From Kitasatospora sp. NBC_00315 (GTDB lineage: Bacteria; Actinomycetota; Actinomycetes; Streptomycetales; Streptomycetaceae), in contig NZ_CP108025.1 of NCBI RefSeq assembly GCF_041435095.1, positions 4,278,001 through 4,342,000 of the forward strand: 64,000 nt of DNA. Direction: 5' to 3'. Positions 54,902-62,873 of the stretch are shown here, one piece after another. Position 1 is the stretch's first letter. Every line of letters begins with the position of its first letter. The position numbers were made by a program, and so were the translations under genes. A model generated the notes under the pieces. That model was not told the origin of the DNA, did not search any database, and worked only from the letters and a program-made list of their open reading frames with translations.

Positions 54902-55330
54902 TCAGCGGTTGCGGTTGGTCATGCGGTTGGAGACGTTGAGGCTGACGTTCACCGCACCTCCCCGCCCGCCCCCACCACCGGTGTTGCTGTTCTTGAGCAG
55001 CCAGGCGAGGGCGAGGACGGCGGCCAGGCAGCCGAGTCCGGTGGTCGCGGCGGCGACGGCCTGGAGCAGGAACGCGGTGCCGACGCCGGCGGCGCCGATG
55101 CCGATGCCGCCGCAGAGCAGGCGGGCGGGCCACGGGTCGCCGGTCGGGGCCGGGGTGAACTGCTGGGGCTGTGCGGGAAGGTAGGCCGGGCCGGGGTGGT
55201 GGACGACGACCGGCGCCGGGGTGGGCTGGTAGGGGACGAGCGGTGCCGTGGTGGGGGTGGTGGCGTAGAGGGGGTGGCCGTCGGCGGTGTAGAGCACCGC
55301 GGCGGTGGGCTGCTGCTGGTAGTGGTTCAC
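54902..55330 (-). CDS. Small membrane protein (Spd-like)
   Basis: 142 residues from GTG 55330 with GGAGAG upstream. A Pro/Gln/Tyr-rich cytoplasmic half (AAVLYTADGHPLYATTPTTA) is followed by two membrane spans (LLCGGIGIGAAGVGTAFLLQ and LGCLAAVLALAWLL). It ends in a Gly/Asn-rich tail (NSNTGGGGGRGGAVNVSLN). Size, topology and position between tra and rep suggest a role in intramycelial spread (Spd proteins), but no specific family is recognised. Confidence 0.6.
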   Translation of the reverse strand: MNHYQQQPTAAVLYTADGHPLYATTPTTAPLVPYQPTPAPVVVHHPGPAYLPAQPQQFTPAPTGDPWPARLLCGGIGIGAAGVGTAFLLQAVAAATTGLGCLAAVLALAWLLKNSNTGGGGGRGGAVNVSLNVSNRMTNRNR

Positions 55331-55364
55331 GGTGCTCTCCTGTCGGGGCCGTGCGCGGGAGGGG

Positions 55365-55556
55365 TCAGTTGAAGGAGGCGAGGAAGTGCGCGAGGGCGGT
55401 GAGTCCCTGGTTCACGGGCCCGGCCAGGCCCGTGCTCGCGGCGGTGAACCCGGACAACCAGATGGGCAGGGCGGTCAGGGTGGTGGTGCGCTGGGTGCGG
55501 ATGAGGATGATCGTGATGACGCCGAACACGAGGGCGGTGGAGGCGGTGATGAGCAC
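55365..55556 (-). CDS. Small two-span membrane protein
   Basis: 63 residues from GTG 55556 (VLITASTALVFGVITIILIR), preceded by GGAAGGGA about 10 nt upstream. A GTG at 55670 would add 38 residues of Ser/Asp/Thr repeats, but these are encoded by the palindromic array upstream and are less likely. The C-terminal part (AASTGLAGPVNQGLTALAHF) is amphipathic. A Spd-type spread protein is possible. Confidence 0.5.
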   Translation of the reverse strand: MLITASTALVFGVITIILIRTQRTTTLTALPIWLSGFTAASTGLAGPVNQGLTALAHFLASFN

Positions 55557-55580
55557 GGCGGAGCGGTCCCTTCCGGGGGT

Positions 55581-55738
55581 GTCAGAAGCTGAGCGGGGTG
55601 GGGTGTCAGGGCCGTCAGAAGACGCGTCAGGAGGGGTGTCAGACGCGTCTGACACCCCTCGCGCTCGCACGTCACCTGTAGAAACGGGCCGTTTGGCGTC
55701 AGACGCGTCTGACGCGTCAGGCCCGTCAGAAAACGGCC
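55581..55738. repeat. GTCAG repeat array with two palindromes next to the 3' end of the FtsK-like gene (clt candidate)
   Basis: GTCAG occurs at 55581, 55605, 55614, 55626, 55638, 55698, 55716 and 55725, and CTGAC at 55649 and 55709. A perfect 30-bp palindrome spans 55631-55660 (right half GACGCGTCTGAC and outwards); a 20-bp one, GCGTCAGACGCGTCTGACGC, spans 55696-55715. GGCCGTTT (55688-55695 region) and AAACGGCC (55731-55738) enclose the second. In streptomycete plasmids the TraB-binding clt repeats lie at this position, beside the end of the tra gene. Confidence 0.85.
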
Positions 55739-55745
55739 GGGAGGT

Positions 55746-57827
55746 TCAGGCGGCGTACTGGTTGGCGGGCACGATCTCGTACCGGCCGGCCTCTTCGGTC
55801 TCCCGCAGACGCCCGGCGAGGACCATCGCGGAGACCTCCCCGGAGACCCAGCTCCGGGAGCGGCCGAAGCGGTCGCAGTGTTCCATGAAGTCCGCCGGGG
55901 CGACCTCGGTGCGGCCCTCGTCCTCGAACTCCGCCAGCAGGTCCGTCATCGCCTGCTGGGCCTCGCCCTTGGACAGCTTGCGGGCCGGCGGCCCGGCCGG
56001 CCGGGCGCCAAGGGGCAGGATCGTGCGGACCTCCGGGAGGGCCTGCTCCGGGTCGATCCACTCCTGACCGTCGTCGTCCAGCACATCGCTGTCGTCGTCC
56101 ACGTCGTCCTCCTCGGTGAGGTAGAGCGGCCCGTCCTCCTCGTCCCACCCCTCCAGACCCGGCTGCCCGGTCTGGACCGGGGCCGCGGGTGCGGTGGGGA
56201 GGGGGTGGCGGGTGCGCTTGGTGAACGCGGGCCCGGCGGCCTTGGCGGCGGCGCCGGCGGTGACCGGGTCGCAGGCGGAGCGGACGTCGGCGAAGGTGAC
56301 GGCGGCCCAGTGCAGGTAGTCGGTGGGGGTGAGGTAGGAGCGGGCGGGGGTGGCCCAGAACGTCTCCGGGACGCCGTTGGCGACCAGGTAGGAGTAGCCG
56401 GGCTTCTTGTCCTTCCAGGTGTGCGGCGCGGCGCCTGCGTCGAGGGCTTCGTCGGGGAGGGCGAATCCGGCGTCCCGCTCGTCGCGGACTCCGAACACCC
56501 AGCTGGAGCCGAACGAGGCGCGGGAGTCGGTGGAGACCTGGGTGCCGGAGGCGCGTTGGAGGGAGATAACCAGGGAGATTCCGGCGGAGCGAGCTTCCTG
56601 GGCGATGCCGGTGAACACGTCGTCGTCGGTCTCGCGGATGGTCTTGGCGGCCTCCTCGAACCACGCGACCAGGTACGGCATCCCCGGGGAGCCGTCGGCC
56701 TGCGTCTCGGCGCAGGCGGGTTCCCACTGTTTGTAGCCGTACTTCGCGAGCCACGCCGTGCGGGCGGGGATGGAGGCGCGCAGGGCCTCGATCATGGCCT
56801 TGGTGGAGTTCATGTCGAGTGCCGCCCAATCCAGGGAGGGCAGCAGCGGGCCGAGGGTCTGTTCGGCCTTGGCGGGGTCGGACGCCCACACGATGACGTC
56901 GCGGCGGGTGACGACCTCGCCGAGGACGGTGATCCCGCCCTCGGACTTTCCCGACCCGGTCATCCCCATGACGATCAGGTGCATCGCGTTGCGCCCGGCC
57001 TGCGGGTCGCCGGGGAACCACAGCATCGCCGGGGTGCCGTCCTCGTAGATCCCGACCACGATCGGGTCCGCGATCGACCCGCCCGCGTGGGACGGCCCGG
57101 GGAAGGCGACGGTGTTCTTGAGCAGGTCGTTGGGGACGACGGTGATCGACGCCCGGGAGGAGTCGTCCGGGTCGGTGGTCATCCGCACCGCGTTCTTGGC
57201 GACCTTGAACGCCCCGGCCAGGCGGGGCAGGGCCTTGGCCACGTCGTCGGGGGTGAGTTCCCCGGGTGGGAGCTGGAGGTCGAACGTCGCCTTGTTCGGT
57301 GCGACCTTGGCACTGGTGACCATGGTCTTGGCGAGCCCGACCTTCTCCAGCAGGCCCTTGTCCGCGCTGGCGGTCTGGCCGTCGGCGTTGACCCGCAGGA
57401 TCTGGCGGATGTTCCAGGTGGCGGCGAGCGCGGGGGCGCCGATCAGGTAGAGGCTGCCGAGGGGGCCGGCGGCCGGGCCGGCGAGGGCCGCCGCCGTGAA
57501 CCACGAGGTCCCGGCGGCGACCGTGATCGCCGAGTGCAACCGCCGCTGCTGGGTGGTCGACTTCCCCGCCCACCACGTCGCGACGGTGAGGCCGACGGAG
57601 GCGAGGGTGAGTCCAGCGGACGCCGCCGCCGACCCGCCCCACATGCCGTAGGCGGGCAGGGAGAGGACACCGGTTCCGCCGGCGAGCAGCCACGGCGGCA
57701 GGTAGGGCTTGGCGCGGTCGAGCAGGTACTCACCCACCCCACCGCCGCCCCGGCCGTAAGCGCCCTGCTGGCCGGGCTGGTTGGGGTCGAGGTGGAGCGG
57801 GTGGGCCATGTTGTTGCTGCCGGACAC
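55746..57827 (-). CDS. FtsK/SpoIIIE-type DNA translocase (TraB-like transfer protein)
   Basis: 693 residues from GTG 57827 (GGAGG, 6-nt spacing). Two to four membrane spans occupy residues about 40-140. The motor domain has Walker A HLIVMGMTGSGKSEGGITVL and Walker B GMPYLVAWFEEAAKTIRETD. ARSAGISLVISLQRASGTQV and DSRASFGSSWVFGVRDERDA are characteristic FtsK segments. An acidic stretch (LTEEDDVDDDSDVLDDDG) precedes a C-terminal winged-helix-like region (FMEHCDRFGRSRSWVSGEVS), which could recognise clt repeats. It moves double-stranded element DNA between hyphae. Confidence 0.92.
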   Translation of the reverse strand: MSGSNNMAHPLHLDPNQPGQQGAYGRGGGGVGEYLLDRAKPYLPPWLLAGGTGVLSLPAYGMWGGSAAASAGLTLASVGLTVATWWAGKSTTQQRRLHSAITVAAGTSWFTAAALAGPAAGPLGSLYLIGAPALAATWNIRQILRVNADGQTASADKGLLEKVGLAKTMVTSAKVAPNKATFDLQLPPGELTPDDVAKALPRLAGAFKVAKNAVRMTTDPDDSSRASITVVPNDLLKNTVAFPGPSHAGGSIADPIVVGIYEDGTPAMLWFPGDPQAGRNAMHLIVMGMTGSGKSEGGITVLGEVVTRRDVIVWASDPAKAEQTLGPLLPSLDWAALDMNSTKAMIEALRASIPARTAWLAKYGYKQWEPACAETQADGSPGMPYLVAWFEEAAKTIRETDDDVFTGIAQEARSAGISLVISLQRASGTQVSTDSRASFGSSWVFGVRDERDAGFALPDEALDAGAAPHTWKDKKPGYSYLVANGVPETFWATPARSYLTPTDYLHWAAVTFADVRSACDPVTAGAAAKAAGPAFTKRTRHPLPTAPAAPVQTGQPGLEGWDEEDGPLYLTEEDDVDDDSDVLDDDGQEWIDPEQALPEVRTILPLGARPAGPPARKLSKGEAQQAMTDLLAEFEDEGRTEVAPADFMEHCDRFGRSRSWVSGEVSAMVLAGRLRETEEAGRYEIVPANQYAA

Positions 57828-57858
57828 GTGCGACCTCCTTCAGGTCGAGGCGGGCGGG

Positions 57859-58515
57859 TCAGCCGCCGAAGTCGAAGGACCGGCGCTGCGGGCGGGGGCG
57901 GCCGGAGCGGTTCAGCTCCGGGTCGAACTCGCGTTGGAACGAGGCGTAGGTGCGGGCCGCGTTCTTCGCGGCGTCCTTGGCGTCGTCGGCGGTCTTCTTC
58001 AGGTGCTTGGCGACCCTGCGGGCCCGCATCTGGCCGCTGAACGGGCGCCCGTCCGGGTCGGGGACCTCCTTCAGGACCGCCTGCAGCACCTCCGCGGCCA
58101 TGGCCAGTTCGAAGGAGAGCTGCAGGAACGCCGCGCGGGCGTTCTCGCAGTAGTTGCGGATGTCCGCGTTCGTGAAGAACTCCGGGTCCCCCAGCGGCGA
58201 GTGCGTGCGGCCGCCGCCGCGCTGCCCGCCGCCCTGCGCACCGGGGTTGGCCTGCCCGATGCCGCCCGGCCCGGCCGCCCGGCCGCCGCCGTCGTAGCCG
58301 CGCGGGCCGCCGGCCTTCCCGTCGCCGGAGTTGTAGTGGAAGTGGTACTGATTCCCGCTCTGCCCGCCGCCCGGCTGACGGCCACGGGAACCCTGGCCTC
58401 CGCCCTGGCCGGGGCTGGGCTGCTGCGGGGCCTGCGGCGGGCGGGCGTAGTTCTGGCCGGCCTGGAACCACTGGTCCTGCTGGTCGAACGGGTTGCTCTG
58501 CGGAGGAACACTCAC
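57859..58515 (-). CDS. AICE transfer-associated protein (TraA-like)
   Basis: 218 residues from GTG 58515. A Gln/Gly/Pro-rich disordered N-terminus (about 1-105) is followed by a helical domain: FTNADIRNYCENARAAFLQL, SFELAMAAEVLQAVLKEV and HLKKTADDAKDAAKNAARTY. It resembles proteins annotated as plasmid transfer protein in streptomycete elements. It lies between tra and a membrane protein gene with 4-bp coupling to the latter. Function unknown. Confidence 0.6.
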   Translation of the reverse strand: MSVPPQSNPFDQQDQWFQAGQNYARPPQAPQQPSPGQGGGQGSRGRQPGGGQSGNQYHFHYNSGDGKAGGPRGYDGGGRAAGPGGIGQANPGAQGGGQRGGGRTHSPLGDPEFFTNADIRNYCENARAAFLQLSFELAMAAEVLQAVLKEVPDPDGRPFSGQMRARRVAKHLKKTADDAKDAAKNAARTYASFQREFDPELNRSGRPRPQRRSFDFGG

Positions 58516-59066
58516 GTCAGATCTCCTTCAGGTGCGGTCAGGGGCTTGGCGGCGACGGTCCGGCGCGAGCGCCACCACGCGGCCTGACCGGCGGCGGTGG
58601 CAGCGGCCCAGAGGCCGAACAGCGGCCAGTTGACGGGGCCGAACAGGCACGCGGCGCCCGTCCAGAGCGCGACCGCGCCAGCGAGCAGGACCGGCAGGCG
58701 CAGGGCGCGGGCCCGGCGGCGCACCGCGGAACGCGGGTGCCAACGGCGGACGATCGCCCATCCGGCGGGGACGAGCAGGGCAGGGACGGCGAGGACGACC
58801 CCGGCGGCCGGCGCCGCGACGGACAACAGCCCGGCGGCGGCGAACAGGCCCAGCGCAACCCAGGACGGTGCCCAAGCGGCGCGGTGACGCCACAGTGCGC
58901 TGCCGGTCGCGTAGGCCAACTGCCGTGTGAGGGTCGGTCGGTCGGGGATCATGACGACCAGCGGAGTCGTGCCCCGGCCGAGGTCGATCACGTGGGCGGC
59001 CGGCGCACCGTGCCGTCCACGCTGACGGGGTATCTGTACCTTGGTGGTACGGACACGCGAACGCAT
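58512..59066 (-). CDS. AICE membrane protein
   Basis: 184 residues from ATG 59066, GGAG 6 nt upstream. It starts basic (MRSRVRTTKVQIPRQRGRHG), then has about four spans in two hairpins (WVALGLFAAAGLLSVAAPAA, GVVLAVPALLVPAGWAIV, LPVLLAGAVALWTGAACLFG, LFGLWAAATAAGQAAWW). No family name is certain. Position and coupling to the TraA-like gene indicate a role in transfer. Confidence 0.6.
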   Translation of the reverse strand: MRSRVRTTKVQIPRQRGRHGAPAAHVIDLGRGTTPLVVMIPDRPTLTRQLAYATGSALWRHRAAWAPSWVALGLFAAAGLLSVAAPAAGVVLAVPALLVPAGWAIVRRWHPRSAVRRRARALRLPVLLAGAVALWTGAACLFGPVNWPLFGLWAAATAAGQAAWWRSRRTVAAKPLTAPEGDLT

Positions 59067-59112
59067 CGGGAACTCCAAGTCGGCTGTTGGGGTGTGGTGT
59101 TGGCGCTGTTCG

Positions 59113-59562
59113 TCAGGCGGAGGCGATGACGGCGGCGGCGGTCTCGAACGCGTGGTGCCACGCCTGATCGAGGCAGTAGGCGCCGTTCATGCCGTGGTCG
59201 GCGAGGCGGACGAACGCACTCTTGCCGGTCGCGTCGGCGAGGCGCCGCAGGGGCTCGCGCCGATCCGCGACGTAGTGCGTGACGGCGGAAACGGCCAGGG
59301 CCGCCACGACCGGGCCGGGCTTCAGCCGGATGCCGAGCACGTGGGAGCCGAGCAGCAGAGCGCCGGCCTGCGTGGCGGTGTAGGCGGCGACGTGGGCGGC
59401 GCAGGCCCGGCGCCCAGCGGCGCTGGACTGGCCGTCGGTGTGGTAGTGCTGGCCCTTGACGGTGGCCTGGTGGTCGCTCTGGATCCAGTGGTCCGCCACG
59501 TCGGCGGCGGCGCGGAACAGAGCGTAGGAGGCGGCGAACCGGGCCGCGCGGGAAGTGGTCAC
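59113..59562 (-). CDS. AICE protein with DUF3307-like features
   Basis: 149 residues from GTG 59562, preceded by GGAG with 6-nt spacing. A TTG at 59574 is the alternative. It contains ADVADHWIQSDHQATVKGQH, VAAYTATQAGALLLGSHVLG, then LAVSAVTHYVADRREPLRRL and a final helix with DQAWHHAFETAAAVIA. The His/Asp pairs in hydrophobic helices resemble DUF3307 membrane proteins. The function is unknown. Confidence 0.55.
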   Translation of the reverse strand: MTTSRAARFAASYALFRAAADVADHWIQSDHQATVKGQHYHTDGQSSAAGRRACAAHVAAYTATQAGALLLGSHVLGIRLKPGPVVAALAVSAVTHYVADRREPLRRLADATGKSAFVRLADHGMNGAYCLDQAWHHAFETAAAVIASA

Positions 59563-59616
59563 GGTGTGCTCCAACCGGTCTGCAGTGAGGTGGAGTTGTC
59601 GGATTTGCGCCGTTCG

Positions 59617-59991
59617 TCAGGCTGCGGTCGGGAGGCCGTCCGCGCACGGGAGGCAGGTGCCGTACCGGGTGGGCAGGACATATCCGGCGTCGCGCCGGCA
59701 GTCGGGGCAGGTCCGCCGGGCCCGCATCGCCAGCGCGAGGGCGGCGGCCTTGGCGGGGGTCATCGGCCGGACCGGTTGGGCCAGTCCGCGGCGGTAGAGG
59801 TAGGCGGCGCGGACGCCGAGACGCCGGCTTTGCCAGAGGATCTGTGCGGCGACCGGCTGCCCGCCGGGGCGCAGGCCGACCGCGCGGAGCTGGCGGCGGG
59901 TCATGTATCCGTCCGGGGCCATCTGCCACGGGTACGTGGGGATACCCCCGTACCTCGTGCCGTCCGGGTCCCAGAAGCGCGGCAGGCTCAC
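59617..59991 (-). CDS. RRQRL-motif zinc-binding-like protein
   Basis: 124 residues from GTG 59991, coupled to the upstream DUF2637 gene by a 4-bp overlap. It reads YMTRRQLRAVGLRPGGQPVA (RRQL in place of RRQRL) and has CPDCRRDAGYVLPTRYGTCL followed by PCADG, giving four Cys for one zinc. The family is common on AICEs. Its job is unknown. Confidence 0.75.
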   Translation of the reverse strand: MSLPRFWDPDGTRYGGIPTYPWQMAPDGYMTRRQLRAVGLRPGGQPVAAQILWQSRRLGVRAAYLYRRGLAQPVRPMTPAKAAALALAMRARRTCPDCRRDAGYVLPTRYGTCLPCADGLPTAA

Positions 59992-60815
59992 ACCGTCACC
60001 TGCCCGCTCTCGGCGAGGGCCCGCAGGGCGTCGCGTACCCGCTGTGCGCGGGGCTGGCCGATGCCGTACTCGGAGCGCAGGGTACGCACGGCGGGCAGGC
60101 GTCCGGCGGCGAGTACATCGGCGTACTTCTCGGCAGCGGCTGGTGTCAGCTCGTCCGGCTCCCCGGCGTCTTCCTGCTGGTCAGGGTCGGGGTACTCGGC
60201 GTATCCGGGGTCGTCGGGTACGTACTCGCCGGCCGTGCCTGGGCGGGTGGGCTCCGGTTCGGCGGCGGGTACGGGGCGCTGGGGGAGCGGCCAGAACTCC
60301 AGCTCCGGCAGCGCCGCCGGGGCCGTCTCGGCGGGCTCGTCCACTGTCGCCGGGTACGTCTCGGGTACAGCGGATACGGCGGGTACCGGGTCCGGGTACG
60401 TCCCGGGTACAGCGGGTGCGGGGTCGGCCCACATCAGCGGGAAGTCGTCCTCCAGCAACGGTTCCGGCAGCGCTGCCGGGGCGGTGGGGGTGGTGGCGTG
60501 GAGTACGTGTACCCGCCACAGCACCAACGGCGCGATAGCGGATACGGCGACGATCAGCGGCCATCCCTGGTGGATGACGCCGGCGCCGAGCAGGTGCGCG
60601 GCGGCGTTCGTGGCGATCATTCCGAGCACCGGCGGGAACACCTCCCGTCCCGCGCGAAGCGCCCGCAGGGCGTAGGTGTCCAGCGCCAGCGGCAGGCCGG
60701 CGGCGACCGCCGACCCGAAACCGCAGTCGACCGCGAGACGCCACTCGCCATGGGCGGAGACCGTCACGGCCGCCCCCATCGCCAGCCACGCCAACAGATC
60801 CATCCGCCGCTTCAC
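59988..60815 (-). CDS. DUF2637 membrane protein (Spd-like)
   Basis: 275 residues from GTG 60815. The N-terminal third has three to four membrane spans (LLAWLAMGAAVTVSAHGEWR, AVAAGLPLALDTYALRALRA, VLGMIATNAAAHLLGAGVIH), the DUF2637 layout. A Pro/Glu/Tyr-rich linker follows, with repeats encoded by GGGTAC-containing DNA. A C-terminal helical HTH-like domain (EKYADVLAAGRLPAVRTLRS, EYGIGQPRAQRVRDALRALA) ends the protein. That combination of membrane part and DNA-binding-like tail suggests linkage of element DNA to the membrane during transfer. This is an inference. Confidence 0.7.
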   Translation of the reverse strand: MKRRMDLLAWLAMGAAVTVSAHGEWRLAVDCGFGSAVAAGLPLALDTYALRALRAGREVFPPVLGMIATNAAAHLLGAGVIHQGWPLIVAVSAIAPLVLWRVHVLHATTPTAPAALPEPLLEDDFPLMWADPAPAVPGTYPDPVPAVSAVPETYPATVDEPAETAPAALPELEFWPLPQRPVPAAEPEPTRPGTAGEYVPDDPGYAEYPDPDQQEDAGEPDELTPAAAEKYADVLAAGRLPAVRTLRSEYGIGQPRAQRVRDALRALAESGQVTV

Positions 60816-61258
60816 CGGCCACCCCCGGCGGCGGAGTGCAGCCGGCGGGCCTGCTGGGTGAGGTCCGCGACGAACGTGCGAAGCGCGTCGGTGACCGCCT
60901 CCGGCACCCGGACCACGGGGGCGGGGCGGTCACTCTCGCGGATTTCCCTCCAGCGGGGCATGCCGCGCTCCGTCTCGGTCAGGCCACCGAAGATGCCGAC
61001 CGGCTCGCCGCGGTCGATCGCGCCAGTCAGGCAGGCGGTGCGGACGGGGCAGGCGGCGCAGATGGCCTTGGCGCGGCGCTCGGCAAAGGTGTCGCCGTCC
61101 TCGGGGAAGAACAGGTCCGGGTCGGCGGTCGTGCACGCGGCGCCGCTCAGGCCCTGGTCGGGGGCGGTGCGCAGGTCGGCGATCGTGAGGACGGCCGGGC
61201 GGCCGGTCAGGTGCGGGGTGATGGTGCCGGCGAGCCGGCGGACCGGGACAACGCTCAT
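60812..61258 (-). CDS. WhiB-family Fe-S regulator on the AICE
   Basis: 148 residues from ATG 61258. The four cluster Cys are in GLSGAACTTADPDLFFPEDG and AKAICAACPVRTACLTGAID; the turn motif EPVGIFGGLTETER follows (F in place of the usual W). A C-terminal helix with basic residues is present. WhiB-like proteins bind a 4Fe-4S cluster and sigma factor region 4. An element-borne copy may tie transfer genes to host physiology. Its start overlaps the stop of the upstream gene by one base. Confidence 0.88.
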   Translation of the reverse strand: MSVVPVRRLAGTITPHLTGRPAVLTIADLRTAPDQGLSGAACTTADPDLFFPEDGDTFAERRAKAICAACPVRTACLTGAIDRGEPVGIFGGLTETERGMPRWREIRESDRPAPVVRVPEAVTDALRTFVADLTQQARRLHSAAGGGR

Positions 61259-61500
61259 CAGGCGGCCCTCCAGGTGAGGACCCGGCGGCGCTCGGCCGCG
61301 TTGCGCATCAGGGCCTTGGCGTAGCGGGCGGCCTCCGGGGCCAGGTCCCGCAGAACCTCGGTGGCGACCGCGAGCCGGGTCCGCCGGTCGAGGTCGTCCT
61401 CCTCGTCGGTGCCGGCGAACAGCTCCACGTCGATGCCGAGGGCCAACTCGGCGAACTCGGAAGCCGTAGCGGCTTCCTGGCCTGCGACAATCAGTTTCAC
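61258..61500 (-). CDS. Small acidic AICE protein
   Basis: 80 residues from GTG 61500 (AGAGGTAG upstream): VKLIVAGQEAATASEFAELA, then LFAGTDEEDDLDRRTRLAVA and a basic C-terminus (MRNAAERRRVLTW). Not recognised. First gene of a coupled series running 61500 to 59617, so probably co-regulated with the WhiB-like gene. Confidence 0.55.
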   Translation of the reverse strand: MKLIVAGQEAATASEFAELALGIDVELFAGTDEEDDLDRRTRLAVATEVLRDLAPEAARYAKALMRNAAERRRVLTWRAA

Positions 61501-61674
61501 GGGTCTACCTCTTCTAGGGGTGTGTGGGCCCGCAGGGGCTGTCGCGCTCCGGCCAAGGAAGGCGCGGCGGCCCCGACTCATGGGCCCGGGGCAACACGTC
61601 GGATGACGAGAAGCCATGGACCGCGACTCGCCCGAGCAGGGCGGATCGAGGGTCAAAGTCACTCGTCAAGCAGT

Positions 61675-61717
61675 GCGGGCCCCGCACCGCCGGGAAATCG
61701 GCCGGTGCGGGGCCCGC
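61675..61717. terminator. Strong hairpin upstream of the coupled AICE operon
   Basis: GCGGGCCCCGCACCG (61675-61689) and CGGTGCGGGGCCCGC (61703-61717), 15-bp perfect arms, 13-nt loop. It lies in the gene-free 61501-62024 between divergent transcription units, so it may be a leader attenuator for the minus-strand operon. Confidence 0.6.
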
Positions 61718-61956
61718 GTGTGTCGTCACGTTGGGGAGCGAGCTCCCGGTGAGGTATGACGACGTGATCTTTCGATCTCGAACCCTCCGGACTGACCAGG
61801 CGCCGGGTGCCTCAGCCCCATCTGTCCGGGGCTCCTTCATCCCGTGAGCTGCATTTCAGCTGCTCGCGGGACGCATTTATGCAGGTCAGAGCAGCCTTAA
61901 GAAGGCCCCTCTTATCGCTTCCGCTTCTCTCGGTGGCGACATGCTCAACATAGACA

Positions 61957-61972
61957 ACCTGCCTAGGCAGGT
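61957..61972. promoter_or_regulatory. 16-bp perfect palindrome, candidate GntR/KorSA operator
   Basis: ACCTGCCTAGGCAGGT, 53 bp upstream of the GntR-type gene, in the divergent region. Size and symmetry fit a GntR-family operator, likely for autoregulation. Confidence 0.7.
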
Positions 61973-62024
61973 CAAGAGAGTTGGGTCTCTCGCCTCTGTT
62001 GGGCATGCCGACTACGATGGGCAC

Positions 62025-62873
62025 ATGAGCCTTGACCCGGATGACCCCCGCCCCCCGTATCAGCAGGTCAGCAGCTCACTTCGGGCTGCGATCCTCACCA
62101 AGAAGGAGGGGTTCGAGGCGGGCGACAAACTCCCCTCCGGCCCCGAGTTGGCCAAGCACTACGGCGTGGCGCGAGGCACCGTGGACAAGGCCCTTGACCT
62201 GCTCAGGGGGGAAGGGCTGATCGTGACCCGGCAGGGAAGCGGGTCCTTCGTCCGGGAGCGGACCGAACGGCCTGTCGGCCTTCGGCCCCACATCGAAACG
62301 GCCTTCGCGCAGCCGCACGTGACCATCGACTTCGCGGGGTTCTCCAGCGAGACCCTGTACAACGCGATGCAAGAGCCGCTGGACAAGATCCGGTCCGGGC
62401 GACTTGCCCCGGAGAGCATCGCGGTCCGCCTGTTGCTGCCGGACACCTCAGCGCCGATGGCTGTACCCGTGCTGGTCGACGGCCTGCGGGATGAGGTCGC
62501 GCTGCGGGACCGCGCGCGGAACATCGCACTCACCAACGCCGGCGGCATCGCGCACTCCGTGGGGGTGCTCGCCGAACTCGGGCTCGTCCAGTCCGCCACG
62601 GTCGAGGTGAAGGTGCACCGGGCGTCGAGCCTCTTCAAGCTCTACATCTTGAACCGCTCCGAAGCGTTTTTCGGGTTCTACCCGCTACGCGAGCGGTCCG
62701 TGACGGTCGAGGGCGACTCTCACACCTTCTACGACGTGACGGGGAAAGACACCACCCTGTTCCACCACTCCGCCGGCCCGGACGATGCCTCACTGGGATC
62801 GCAGTACGTGCAGCAGTCGCAGACGTGGTTCGACAGCGTGTGGTCCACCATCGCGTACGAGCGTCAGCCATGA
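62025..62873 (+). CDS. GntR/UTRA-family repressor (KorSA-like)
   Basis: 282 residues from ATG 62025; an earlier in-frame start at 61941 would translate the palindrome. The winged helix reads PPYQQVSSSLRAAILTKKEG, LPSGPELAKHYGVARGTVDK and LDLLRGEGLIVTRQGSGSFV. The C-terminal part (SLFKLYILNRSEAFFGFYPL, VTGKDTTLFHHSAGPDDAS) is a ligand-binding domain of the UTRA or related type. In pSAM2-like elements KorSA represses the replication activator and keeps the element integrated; an equivalent role is likely. Confidence 0.85.
   Translation: MSLDPDDPRPPYQQVSSSLRAAILTKKEGFEAGDKLPSGPELAKHYGVARGTVDKALDLLRGEGLIVTRQGSGSFVRERTERPVGLRPHIETAFAQPHVTIDFAGFSSETLYNAMQEPLDKIRSGRLAPESIAVRLLLPDTSAPMAVPVLVDGLRDEVALRDRARNIALTNAGGIAHSVGVLAELGLVQSATVEVKVHRASSLFKLYILNRSEAFFGFYPLRERSVTVEGDSHTFYDVTGKDTTLFHHSAGPDDASLGSQYVQQSQTWFDSVWSTIAYERQP

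Noticed and set aside
55557-55670. N-terminal extension of the small membrane protein (Ser/Asp/Thr repeats)
   Set aside because: The residues follow from the GTCAG palindromic array, and a better ribosome site lies before GTG 55556.
61514-61840. 108-codon minus frame in the AICE divergent region
   Set aside because: It reads through the 15-bp hairpin at 61675-61717 and shows no family features; composition is like untranslated DNA.
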